NCBI GenBank assembly: GCA_016490735.1
Contig: JAEMWC010000033.1
Location: 1,195,001 to 1,259,000, forward strand
Length of the DNA: 64,000 nt
Origin: Pachyseris speciosa
Lineage: Eukaryota > Cnidaria > Anthozoa > Scleractinia > Pachyseridae
Direction of reading: 5' to 3'
The notes beneath the pieces are model-generated. The model made no database searches. It was not told the origin of the DNA and was given only the letters and a program-made list of their open reading frames with translations. Made by a program: the position numbers and the translations under genes. This document shows positions 59,601-63,000 of the stretch, piece after piece. The stretch's first letter is position 1, and every line of letters starts with the position of its first letter.

Positions 59601-60028
59601 CCCTACCGGAAATACAATAACCAGAAATCTTTGATACTACAACCCACAAAATTTACTGAAGCATCTGCAAGAATTGTGTAAATTCACCGACGCTTCATGG
59701 GGATGAATATAACACTTGTCCATAGACACTGATCAAGTATCACCATTCAGGCAAGTTAGGCTTACCAGAAAAGGGAGAAACATCAATTCATCGATGTCAT
59801 CCCTATAAAAACACAAAACAAGGAGAGATAGATCAAACCAAAAATTATCTTGACTAAATTAAAAGACACAGACATAATGAAGCAGTGTGAACCATTGAAT
59901 TGCAAATTCAATCCAGTAAGGTAGGAATGTAATGTATATTCATTCATGCTTCAAGTCTACTTTTTCGGTGCATAGTTTACTTACCCTTCTTCTTCGTCGT
60001 CTGACGCCGATCTCCCACCTTCTGCCAT
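6652..60028 (-). CDS. HELZ2: HELZ2-like giant helicase/exoribonuclease gene, 35 exons traced, 3' end not found
   Basis: Reading the minus strand, 35 exons join with GT/AG borders and unbroken codon phase, apart from one frameshift in exon 34. Together they hold about 10.7 kb of coding sequence. The order is TPR-like helices, charged linker, three CCCH fingers, HELZ-type beta region, SF1 helicase 1 (GPFGTGKT, DEAA, GDHMQ, NTAVTRAR), RNB domain (DPPTSLDLDDAL) and the start of SF1 helicase 2 (GPPGTGKT split by an intron). HELZ and HELZ2 are UPF1-family RNA helicases; human HELZ2 also has helicase-RNB-helicase order and acts as an interferon-inducible antiviral factor and nuclear-receptor coactivator. 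A role in RNA surveillance or innate immunity here is inference. Motifs II-VI of helicase 2 are missing inside the window, so the gene is partial or damaged at its 3' end. Confidence 0.9.
7000..8400. other. Intron sequence, no feature supported
   Basis: Short frames on both strands at 7100-7385 look like a repeat with no conserved protein. Nothing else is recognised. Confidence 0.5.
8409..8640 (+). mobile_element. Possible truncated MITE
   Basis: Starts gggcctgtttacatggaggg, similar to the left end of the element at 20703 (ggggctgtttacatggaggc). No matching right terminus was seen. Confidence 0.35.
8690..9270 (+). mobile_element. 5'-truncated non-LTR retrotransposon, RT C-terminal fragment
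   Basis: Frame 8693-9001 encodes VLIDGTLSWKHHIDYI, KTVGVIANIRRFVP and PYTQYCIAAWGQAA, which are typical of the C-terminal part of reverse transcriptases of Jockey/CR1-like elements. After a stop at 8999-9001 the similarity resumes in another frame (SRFGTKVWNYPPNSI) to about 9240. Truncated at the 5' side and frame-broken, so inactive. Confidence 0.75.
9342..9545 (+). repeat. Three-unit tandem repeat, about 68 bp each
   Basis: Three near-identical copies begin with aacttgaattcttrgcag at about 9342, 9412 and 9479 and end with gcttaatttac. They follow directly after the retrotransposon fragment and are probably its 3' untranslated tail. Confidence 0.8.
9600..11120. other. Intron sequence upstream of the GPCR relic
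   Basis: AT-rich. The 99-codon frame at 9593-9892 matches nothing I know. No clear promoter for the GPCR was seen. Confidence 0.5.
11125..12159 (+). pseudogene. Class A GPCR relic, single exon, two Trp-to-stop changes
   Basis: A single frame spans 344 codons with no frameshift, interrupted by TAG at 11587-11589 and TGA at 11866-11868. Visible are TM1 with SLTGNALVCISIY, TM2 LAVSDLLSATFVMP, TM3 ending in NRYVRMC (in place of DRY) and TM5. TM6 reads FAFMIC-stop-IPFW, where the stop replaces the Trp of the CWxP motif. The other stop follows RLAGL, where Trp is also expected. The TM3 cysteine normally found near 'FGGMV' is Phe, and the NPxxY region reads NLPAH. NRY is seen in melatonin-receptor-like and related cnidarian orphan receptors, but the ligand is unknown. 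It lies antisense inside the intron between exons 34 and 35 of the helicase gene. A recent pseudogene is the simplest reading. Confidence 0.85.
12160..13520. other. Intron sequence, no gene seen
   Basis: Contains a run of A near 12650 and otherwise unremarkable sequence between the GPCR relic and exon 34. Confidence 0.5.
13521..13702 (-). CDS. HELZ2: HELZ2-like exon 34, helicase 2 Walker A/Ia, carries a 1-base frameshift
   Basis: The exon opens with GTGKTIT, completing GPPGTGKT. After the base run at 13680-13683 the family-like reading continues in a different frame as VHIAYWFAEGNKRLESF and later PPQVLYCGPSNKSVDVVT (motif Ib). The exon is 182 nt where phase continuity to exon 35 needs 183. 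One G is therefore missing on the coding strand in a run of four. It is either a real inactivating change or a homopolymer error. Confidence 0.85.
13805..13866 (+). repeat. AAAC-rich microsatellite
   Basis: Imperfect (AAAC)n; a similar tract is at 15050-15098. Both are in introns of the helicase 2 region. Confidence 0.85.
14474..14605 (-). CDS. HELZ2: HELZ2-like exon 33, helicase 2 Q motif and start of Walker A
   Basis: A 132-nt exon: FKQLNKYQEAAVREALTKPF is a UPF1-type Q motif and TLIQGPP-G begins Walker A. The intron splits the glycine codon of GPPG. The rest of the loop (TGKT) opens exon 34. Confidence 0.88.
15103..15188 (-). CDS. HELZ2: HELZ2-like exon 32
   Basis: An 86-nt exon encoding RMYAALCKKLEDSSELVHAI then CKGQESTK. 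Acceptor ccctctag, donor gtataa. Phase matches exons 31 and 33. Confidence 0.75.
15593..15813 (-). CDS. HELZ2: HELZ2-like exon 31
   Basis: A 221-nt exon: IAQDCAGKNQSVCDFWVGHC, then a Lys/Ser-rich part, ending HRTLPQ plus two bases. It links the RNB domain to helicase 2. Phase 0 in, 2 out; the donor gtgcgg is weak but keeps phase with exon 32. Confidence 0.8.
16408..19046 (-). CDS. HELZ2: HELZ2-like exon 30, RNB exoribonuclease domain
   Basis: A 2639-nt exon (about 879 codons). The RNase II/RNB signature is TIDPPTSLDLDDALTIEE, with all four acidic metal ligands, followed by FLVGIHIADVSFFVKPKS. The later RNB motif YTQFTSPIRRYMDIAVHRLL is also intact. RNB enzymes degrade RNA 3' to 5'; human HELZ2 has the same domain between two helicases. 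Two overlapping donors exist (CAG/gtaaag and AAG/gtaagt); both keep the frame, and I used the second. Without a splice here the reading frame runs to a stop at 16240. Confidence 0.93.
19307..20581 (-). CDS. HELZ2: HELZ2-like exon 29, helicase 1 motifs V-VI and acidic linker
   Basis: A 1275-nt exon. EEFRVLFISTVRTFHTC completes motif V; LLNTAVTRARCLVAVVGDP is motif VI with its Arg finger. A disordered, very acidic stretch (EESEEDDDEEEEADERF) follows, then a folded region leading into the RNB part. Helicase 1 therefore has all its motifs and should be an active NTPase if expressed. Confidence 0.92.
20703..21076. mobile_element. Probable MITE in intron 28
   Basis: The left end ggggctgtttacatggaggc and right end cctcccttcatgtaaagtag are imperfect inverse copies, with internal palindromic variants of ctaggatcttcct. 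Confidence 0.55.
21355..21427 (-). CDS. HELZ2: HELZ2-like exon 28, helicase 1
   Basis: A 73-nt exon encoding AIRNSLRKDRDLKEVIVDTI then HNVQ plus one base. It joins exon 29 to make motif V (VQG-EEFRV). Acceptor gtgcag, donor gtaata. Confidence 0.88.
22113..22526 (-). CDS. HELZ2: HELZ2-like exon 27, helicase 1 motif IV
   Basis: A 414-nt phase 0 exon starting MSPEVYSPQARQRGLHKSL and continuing SNVLFLTENYRCNKEIL (motif IV, NYR). It ends with AVLSSYRYQ, the counterpart of HELZ 'VVTPYADQ'. The acceptor lies about 260 bp from a GATC-rich tandem array. Confidence 0.9.
22788..23110 (+). repeat. GATC-rich tandem array, copy 1
   Basis: Begins with CATCCCTGGTGAAAAACCT (22788-22806) and passes through irregular 'aagatcttgaaggatc' units. 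It then becomes a regular array of about nine 21-bp units (gatcctcaaggtccctgcag) from about 22920 to 23095. It lies just inside the 3' end of intron 26. Confidence 0.85.
23743..25262 (+). repeat. Unidentified repeat family, copy A (intact reference)
   Basis: Its inverse is found at 28690-34118 (copy B). Matched stretches include gatgtctgtaaatatcgacc and gcactgagagctataa. A broken frame spans 24644-25299 in copy A (e.g. KIWLGLLITDTKKL), with a related frame in copy B. No family was recognised. The empty site TTAA for the insertion in copy B is at 24516-24519. Confidence 0.8.
25263..28689. other. Loop between inverted repeat copies A and B
   Basis: Apart from the decayed ORF near 26.6-27.0 kb and a GC-rich patch near 27890-27955 that resembles the one near 36355, nothing recognisable is seen. 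All of it is intron 26. Confidence 0.6.
26606..27030 (+). mobile_element. Decayed repeat-encoded ORF
   Basis: Frame 26606-26824 has KFKLEEESGQKADPASVAQV and GNRLFTSDDFLTSS. A frame-broken continuation reads YKYGCAL and HPIKYDAYHLCDMVAKSVL. I recall similar sequences as repetitive transposon-associated ORFs in cnidarians, but cannot name the family. Confidence 0.45.
29608..30099. mobile_element. 492-bp MITE, perfect 16-bp TIR
   Basis: GAGGGTCCCCCAGGGG and CCCCTGGGGGACCCTC are perfect inverses. GCTGTT is duplicated at 29602-29607 and 30100-30105. The opposite arm of the host element (near 33140) holds the uninterrupted site. The inside has repeats of gggaacaagggaacac. Confidence 0.9.
30841..30925 (+). 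repeat. Dispersed repeat, copy 2
   Basis: Nearly identical to 1401-1495. It lies within the 3.9 kb element. Confidence 0.7.
31018..31136. repeat. Inverted repeat hairpin
   Basis: gtcaagatggccggatattggcc...gcgtgtttatggac and its inverse gtccataaacacgc...ggccaatatcctgccatcttgac form arms of about 50 bp. Confidence 0.8.
34804..35070. mobile_element. MITE copy 2 with 9-bp target duplication
   Basis: Same family as 5339-5623 (cctgctagcagaggcctctt termini). AATACTGCC flanks it at 34795-34803 and 35071-35079. Confidence 0.85.
35080..36649. other. Intron 26 remainder
   Basis: AT-rich sequence with short unrelated reading frames only. No gene or clear repeat boundary was seen. A short GC-rich patch near 36350-36410 resembles 27830-27900. 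Confidence 0.5.
36650..37710 (-). repeat. GATC-rich tandem array, copy 2 (inverted)
   Basis: About 1 kb of degenerate 'ttaaggatcctactaaagat' units packed with GATC. It ends at 37692-37710 in the exact inverse of the 19-base terminus seen at 22788. It lies 74 bp from the end of exon 26, just inside the 5' end of intron 26. Confidence 0.85.
37784..38054 (-). CDS. HELZ2: HELZ2-like exon 26, helicase 1 motifs II and III
   Basis: A 271-nt exon with HRVVITTLSTSQVFLDL, then FFTHILIDEAAQALEPEAL (Walker B box DEAA) and KVVFTGDHMQ (motif III, GDxxQ). It ends exactly after GDHMQ. The next exon is 15.3 kb away across the repeat-filled intron 26. Confidence 0.92.
38643..38949. mobile_element. Palindrome and adjoining MITE-like inverted repeat
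   Basis: 38643-38686 (caattagattatgagctcga...) is inverted at about 38703-38746. gttttagtataaatctatta at 38744 is inverted at about 38929-38948. Located in intron 25. Confidence 0.7.
39261..39574 (-). CDS. HELZ2: HELZ2-like exon 25, helicase 1 motifs Q, I and Ia
   Basis: A 314-nt exon. RLNESQKTVLKRI resembles a Q motif, VVFGPFGTGKTFTLNQAV is Walker A, and RILLCTHSNRAADIHVELL is motif Ia. It ends RPLRVYQPMRR at AG/gtatt. I chose this donor because joining exon 26 then reproduces the HELZ spacing from RVY to YCLI (15 residues). Confidence 0.9.
40076..40520 (-). CDS. HELZ2: HELZ2-like exon 24, pre-helicase domain
   Basis: A 445-nt exon (about 148 codons). NELFGVLYLQEEDALRPDDA, SSKVYEAPVEK and FQLNRWPLCEMHAAVDRL line up with HELZ (KVYEATIEE and FQLNRLPLCEMHYALDRI). 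This is the beta-barrel-like region just ahead of the SF1 core. Ends in phase 0. Confidence 0.9.
40900..40932 (+). repeat. (GACAATGT)4 tandem repeat
   Basis: Four perfect 8-bp units within intron 23. Confidence 0.85.
41202..41764 (-). CDS. HELZ2: HELZ2-like exon 23, HELZ beta domain
   Basis: A 563-nt exon (about 188 codons) beginning TNEVGCLRHVLLLHRYHN. It contains SLYGSFDQCVVFDFGRKPYL, equivalent to the FGTFRQTIVFDFG segment of HELZ, and ends LLFVEEGFMKDEIS, which resembles HELZ LLYIEEIAQYKEIS. No catalytic motif; probably a scaffold or nucleic-acid-binding domain. Confidence 0.85.
42187..42303 (-). CDS. HELZ2: HELZ2-like exon 22, start of beta region
   Basis: A 117-nt phase 0 exon: LMDYLPGVEISCKPPELSV, then DEHTCQWTFNLVFK. 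The pattern 'L S V x L ... W T F x L' matches the region after the CCCH finger in HELZ. A poly-T tract precedes the acceptor. Confidence 0.8.
43207..43552. mobile_element. MITE-like inverted repeat
   Basis: 43207-43282 (atgtatcagtcacttccaaa..cccatcc..) is inverted at 43486-43552 (ggatgggcacttttggaatt..). The spacer has nothing coding. Intron 21. Confidence 0.7.
43757..43946 (-). CDS. HELZ2: HELZ2-like exon 21, third CCCH finger and coiled coil
   Basis: A 190-nt exon continuing LCRS with CYTRERCRFGRGCIFAHC, a CCCH finger close to the single finger of HELZ (LCKRF...C...C...H). A highly charged helix follows (EEIKEWEEEYVRKEREKR). The HELZ protein has the same finger-then-helix order. Confidence 0.88.
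44461..44605 (-). CDS. HELZ2: HELZ2-like exon 20
   Basis: A 145-nt exon, Ser/Thr/Pro-rich and then RPCPPGVTNGAYKLCR. It supplies the first Cys of the third CCCH finger, which continues in exon 21. Phase 1 in, 2 out. Confidence 0.8.
44606..46319. other. Intron 19
   Basis: Frames on both strands at 45067-45521 overlap each other and look like a dispersed repeat. A poly-A tract lies at 46144. No exon is supported. Confidence 0.5.
46144..46176 (+). repeat. Poly-A tract
   Basis: An uninterrupted run of about 33 A in intron 19. Similar runs of more than 20 A lie at about 12650 and 32006. Confidence 0.9.
46320..47114 (-). CDS. HELZ2: HELZ2-like exon 19, second CCCH zinc finger module
   Basis: A 795-nt exon (about 265 codons) that is a divergent duplicate of exon 18. 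After a Ser/Thr/Pro-rich stretch come IPPNVFVVCDDFIQKN, CKGCENR, an RPYP block and the finger VCKQYAINNHCMRKPCSFAH (C-x8-C-x4-C-x3-H). Entry and exit phase and the GG/gt donor position are the same as in exon 18. Confidence 0.9.
47904..49055 (-). CDS. HELZ2: HELZ2-like exon 18, disordered region plus first CCCH zinc finger
   Basis: A 1152-nt exon (about 384 codons). Its first 260 or so residues are Ser/Pro/Thr-rich with acidic patches (DDEDDPFDDF). The C-terminal part has the block IPDGVFVVCDHFL, a CKAC pair, and a zinc finger C-x8-C-x4-C-x3-H (VCRHFSTNRPCPKDPCTFPH). The same layout recurs in exon 19. CCCH fingers of this family bind RNA. Donor GGTG/gtaagt. Confidence 0.9.
49377..49475 (-). 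CDS. HELZ2: HELZ2-like exon 17, Glu/Lys repeat exon
   Basis: A 99-nt purine-rich exon with E-E-R-K-E-E-Q-E-K and further E/K runs, ending NKGNAS. Two AG acceptors are adjacent (GCAGAG); only the second keeps the frame into exon 18. The A/G microsatellite nature makes length variation likely. Confidence 0.65.
49560..49616 (-). CDS. HELZ2: HELZ2-like exon 16, charged linker
   Basis: A 57-nt exon encoding EPKEREETQQKQEVAAKDD, Glu/Lys/Gln-rich and probably helical or disordered. Phase 1 on both sides. Confidence 0.65.
49617..51029. other. Intron 15
   Basis: No repeat or exon recognised beyond short A/T runs near 50495-50520. Confidence 0.5.
51030..51090 (-). CDS. HELZ2: HELZ2-like exon 15, charged linker
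   Basis: A 61-nt exon encoding KQDIKEEKEDNLASASTAEN plus one base. It shares its acceptor sequence with exon 14 through the tandem duplication. It ends in phase 1, matching exon 16. Confidence 0.6.
51084..51542. repeat. 229-bp tandem duplication spanning exons 14 and 15
   Basis: 51084-51313 and 51313-51542 are nearly identical (e.g. ttaggtgggattgatatttt twice, offset 229). Differences are few (cttctcgcg/ctgctcgcg, aacttatcgc/aactcgtcgc), so the event is recent. Confidence 0.9.
51287..51319 (-). CDS. HELZ2: HELZ2-like exon 14, chimeric 33-nt exon
   Basis: Encodes KQAKKAKHRIQ in phase 0 between cttgcag and gtcagtg. It sits across the junction of a 229-bp tandem duplication. Its acceptor and first codons match exon 15 (KQD...) and its body matches a pseudo-exon at 51516-51549. 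That upstream copy would open with an in-frame TAA and is probably skipped. Confidence 0.55.
52311..52394 (-). CDS. HELZ2: HELZ2-like exon 13, duplicated linker exon
   Basis: An 84-nt phase 0 exon with VQSQATMLTEDNEETKPK, ending ISGEE. It is the tandem copy of exon 12. Acceptor tttcag, donor gtatcc. Confidence 0.7.
52585..52668 (-). CDS. HELZ2: HELZ2-like exon 12, duplicated linker exon
   Basis: An 84-nt phase 0 exon starting VQSQATISTEEKAEVEPKDE. It is clearly paralogous to exon 13 (VQSQATMLTEDNEETKPK), with equal length and equivalent borders. Confidence 0.7.
53405..53464 (+). repeat. (TAA)n microsatellite
   Basis: About 19 perfect units in intron 11. Confidence 0.95.
53514..53579 (-). 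CDS. HELZ2: HELZ2-like exon 11, disordered linker
   Basis: A 66-nt phase 0 exon encoding KSRIESAQATSEDLRASPPL and ending FE. The donor context TTTGAG/gttag is the same as in exon 10. No fold is recognisable. Confidence 0.65.
54056..54145 (-). CDS. HELZ2: HELZ2-like exon 10, disordered linker
   Basis: A 90-nt phase 0 exon with low-complexity sequence (ENSNKVPKPTPEVTAPQTS, ending PHTFFE). It ends FFE at a gttag donor; exon 11 ends LFE at the same donor type. Confidence 0.65.
55082..55173 (-). CDS. HELZ2: HELZ2-like exon 9, end of TPR region
   Basis: A 92-nt exon encoding ALWLKPGEPEALALMHQI and then a basic helix, KQRLKETTERKTK. 'LKP' and the following helix are typical of the end of a TPR. 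It ends in phase 0 at a gtaaag donor. Confidence 0.75.
55333..55369 (-). CDS. HELZ2: HELZ2-like exon 8, TPR helix
   Basis: A 37-nt exon encoding GRLSEAKEDCKK plus one base. It is the counterpart of exon 4. Acceptor ttattacag, donor gtagag. Confidence 0.75.
55948..56124 (-). CDS. HELZ2: HELZ2-like exon 7, second TPR module
   Basis: A 177-nt phase 0 exon running from DDAMIHEVLVNMIAF to VLLRRAECLLHL and carrying LKLALECYTELLDLLDF. It matches exon 3 in length, phase and C-terminal motif (RRAECLxxL). Confidence 0.85.
56158..56620 (+). repeat. Compound trinucleotide array filling intron 6
   Basis: Blocks of GGTTGC, TGCTGT, TGC, TAC, ACC/ACT and again TAC. They give long Ser/Gly or Val frames on the minus strand that are artefacts. 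The array occupies most of the 579-bp intron. Confidence 0.95.
56704..56766 (-). CDS. HELZ2: HELZ2-like exon 6, linker helix
   Basis: A 63-nt phase 0 exon beginning CEKIKAALNGLKDKLRIEF, a charged helix between the two TPR modules. The donor is AAG/gtacgt. The following intron is almost entirely triplet repeats. Confidence 0.75.
57138..57288. repeat. Short inverted repeat
   Basis: 57138-57176 (gcgaggctaggggtgacctt...) is inverted at 57251-57288 around a loop of about 74 nt. Confidence 0.85.
57326..57399 (-). repeat. Leu/Ser-like tRNA-derived repeat with mirrored ends
   Basis: On the minus strand an A box TGGCCGAGCGG and B box GGTTCAAGTCC are present, but the ends are AGCGTGGCCGAG and its inverse instead of a normal acceptor stem. 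Hence a tRNA-derived repeat. Confidence 0.6.
57426..57813. mobile_element. MITE of the family nested at 4300-4668
   Basis: Left ttagcaacgaggacggcaaa and right cgttaccgttgccgtcgtag..ttaagctcc termini; both copies also share 'cgtcacaaaacaatagg'. It lies just before exon 5. Confidence 0.65.
57864..58003 (-). CDS. HELZ2: HELZ2-like exon 5, TPR helices
   Basis: A 140-nt exon, phase 1 in and 0 out. It starts AIEIADCTNQSRNLVKSLF and contains SIQCLGDYILALRLAVWC, an amphipathic TPR-like helix pair. It is bounded by a T-rich acceptor and CAG/gtaag. Confidence 0.8.
58025..58248. mobile_element. Small MITE
   Basis: gcccgtttctcgaag and its partner ctttcgagaaacg form the ends, with subterminal ggtaattaccgggcccgtta against cgggcccgttatgttaccgg. 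Confidence 0.7.
58724..58760 (-). CDS. HELZ2: HELZ2-like exon 4, TPR helix
   Basis: A 37-nt exon encoding GKYFEAIDACER plus one base. It has the same length and phase as exon 8 (GRLSEAKEDCKK). It completes the TPR pair started in exon 3. Confidence 0.8.
59276..59452 (-). CDS. HELZ2: HELZ2-like exon 3, first TPR module
   Basis: A 177-nt phase 0 exon (59 codons). The stretch KGDKRFRAKDYKEAARFYLV has the spacing of a TPR helix pair, and the exon ends with RRRAECLFRL. Exon 7 has exactly the same length and ends LLRRAECLLHL, so the two look like an old internal duplication. Human HELZ also has TPR-like N-terminal helices, which supports the family assignment. Confidence 0.85.
59766..59802 (-). 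CDS. HELZ2: HELZ2-like exon 2
   Basis: A 37-nt exon between tttttatag and gtaag encoding DDIDELMFLPFL. It completes the Gly codon of exon 1 and ends in phase 0, which matches exon 3. Confidence 0.75.
59985..60028 (-). CDS. HELZ2: HELZ2-like exon 1 (start codon)
   Basis: Begins ATGGCAGAAGG and encodes MAEGGRSASDDEEE, then a split Gly codon and a GTAAGT donor. The short acidic N-terminus reads in phase into exon 2. The sequence just upstream (ttggctttcag) resembles a splice acceptor, so a non-coding exon may lie further right. Confidence 0.8.
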
Positions 60029-63000
60029 TTTCAGTCAAGTAGAAACTGAAAGCCAATTCAGATGTCTCATTTGTTGAAATAGTCACAATTTACCGAGAGT
60101 CTACAATTCGCCAAAATGAATGATGTTATAGTTATAACTATAGTAAGCGATATGCAAAACAACCCCTAATGCACTCTTCAATTCCTTAAATCAGTTAGGT
60201 ATAGATGAAGGCAATTCGCTCGGTTGCATATCATAGAAATGAAAGAAATATCAATCCTATCAGGAACAATCCACTAGAAATTTCCATTGACATACATACA
60301 TGAGACCTCATTTCCAAGGGGTAGAAACAACAAGCGACATGGCTCCGAAAATAGGCGAGGATCCTCTCCCAAAACACCGACAACCAACAGAAATTGGTAG
60401 AATACGCGCGAAATGTACAGTTTGCGACAGCTACACAATGATTCACTTTCCATTCCTCTTTGTTTTCTTTGCGATAGCGACGTTTGTCCCTAACGAAACA
60501 AGCGACAGACAGAGTCGTAAAAGAGCGACGAAGCGAGTGGCACTAGACCAACCCTTGGAAGGCCTCGTACTAAAAAATTTAGTCCAATTGGCAATTTTAT
60601 CAAATTTCAGTACAGGGTCAACAGAATGGGGAAACGATATAACTAGATGATCATAACAGAATTTTTTTAAGCCATCATTGTGGTGACGTTCGCCTTCTAG
60701 AAGTTCTTTCAAAACGTCACACGATAGCGTAACATCTCAGTTGCATCTTTCAAGGTAGCGAATGCATTCAGAGTCGGACCACAGGCATATATTTATGTGG
60801 ATGGTACAAAGATTAAAAATACTTTTAACGGCAGTTCAAATATATTGTAGTTTTTTAAATCTGAAATGTTATGCCGCAATGAATGCGAGCTACATCGCAT
60901 GATATTTTACGCTATTTCAGTTAACAGAAAACAACCCAGCTAAGACTGACATGCCAACGTCATCGTCGTTCTGCGAGTGCAACTTTTGTTGCAGCCATAA
61001 CTATGTTGCAGCTTGAGTTTCGATGCAAGAAGACGAGGATCGCCAAATCATTATAGCTCCCAAACGTTTTTCAGCGATCGAATTACCTAACTTCGCGGTG
61101 CTCCTTAAAGGATTGAGACGAGAGGAAATAAACTGAGCCTATGCTTTATACGTTGACTTACATGTATAACGAGTTATCTTTTCATTTGATAACGCTGTAC
61201 ACGCGTAAATTAACTGAGCGATTAGTAACGCTATAACTGATGCATCAGTGTTGCACATACGCCATAATTCTGAGTATGAAAGAAGCGATAGCGACAGAGA
61301 ACATGCGCAGAGAATCAGAATAAGTTAGTAAATAATTTCCTCCTTCGACTGATTATTTCACAGGTTATTAAGTAATTGACATTCCTGTTAGTCTAGTCCT
61401 TTTCTGAAAGTGTACTTAAGCAATTAAAAATACAAACGCAATCAGATGTGTTAGTGCAGGATTCTTTATTCAACAGGCTCAGACGCGATGCAAGACTTCT
61501 TTTCCCTCCAGTCATAACAGTTTTCTAAAATCTAAACGCGGAATCGAGAAAGAGGCGTTTTCAATTGAAAGTGATTCGACCGCTAAATGAATTTAATTTA
61601 GTTTCGTTTGAATGATCGCTTGCAGATGGGTTTAATCAAAGAAAATATTAACCAATTTAAGATTCGATTTTGGCGATGAAGCGGCCCTGAAGTGCGTGAT
61701 TATTCAGTAACGACGGGTCTCTGTTTATATTGCGACATATAATCTGTCGCCGGATTGTGAAGATAGGAAGGAGCGGAAACAAGAACGCGTAAATTCATTG
61801 TCTGCTGAATTCCTCAATGAACACCGGCTGAAGCCGTCTGGTTTTTAAACGCTTTCTTTTAATAACATCGACTAATCTGTACAGTATGCTTAATATATGC
61901 TTTTATACACCTGAAACAATTGAATTTATCAGGAAATGGTAACAATTCACAAGCAGTAATTGACGAACTGTTGATTTTCGATCCCTTATAAGTTTTGTGC
62001 TTTAAGCTGATCTTGCTAAACTGGAAGACATAAAAGACATGGCTGAAAGTGGATAAAGAAATCACTGGCATGTAAAAAGATGTATTTGATGCGGAATATG
62101 CAGGAATATTGCATCGAGATTCATTAACATACCTTGCTGACTGCGGGCGGCTTCTTCTTCGCACTCAATGAGCTGTAGTAGCGAGTAACAATAGTTTGAA
62201 CTACACCACTGTTCGGTCCGACAAAATAATCAATAATCTATCTGCAGTTGTCACAGCGAATGAGTAGTATTTTATTCAAATTACCCTGGATAAACCTAGA
62301 GTTCCGCTTCCATGAAAAACCTTTAACTTTCGGCTGATTTTCTCGGAAACTGTCACGCAGAATACGTCACTGGTGAACGTGCCTGAACATGTAAGAAAAT
62401 ATCACAATAATTATTTTACTTTTATACATCTGGGAACGCTAGGAACGAGATTACAGGGACTATGTCAGGTGTGGCACATGCGTAGTAGGGACCGGCTGGC
62501 ACTAATTTGCATACAGCTCATCACAGCAGTCCCGCTCGCCTGGACGCCCGCCATTGTTTCCCACATGCCGACAACACGTTCATACAACGCGAAGAAAAGA
62601 ATTTACGTGTTTTTTTTTTTTTTTTTTTTATTCACGGAAATTGACGTTGCTGTCGTCGAGAGCGAGTCTAGTGTGGTGAGATTAGCCTGTTTGTTCGCGT
62701 TGTATGTTGTCCGACGTGAATATTGCTGTCGTTTTCTCTTCGGATTGATTTTACGGCACAGACATTTTGATGACAGGAGACTTACTTTGTTTTCCTTTGG
62801 CCGATCCTTGCAACTGCAGGAATACTTGTTCTCGAAAACTACCTCAAAAACCAATGGTTACCCCGATTGCCCCTGTAAAACTTCAAAAGTGCATCGCACC
62901 AATTTATTTATTTGTAGCACGAAGAAAAAATCATGTCAAAACAAACCGGTAAGCTTGAATGTCTCATCAAATGCAAAGCATCGAAGACGCCCCGCGAACT

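Noticed and set aside
61859..62164. 101-codon minus-strand frame near a possible donor
   Set aside because: Only the donor is suggestive; no coding similarity. At best an untranslated exon.
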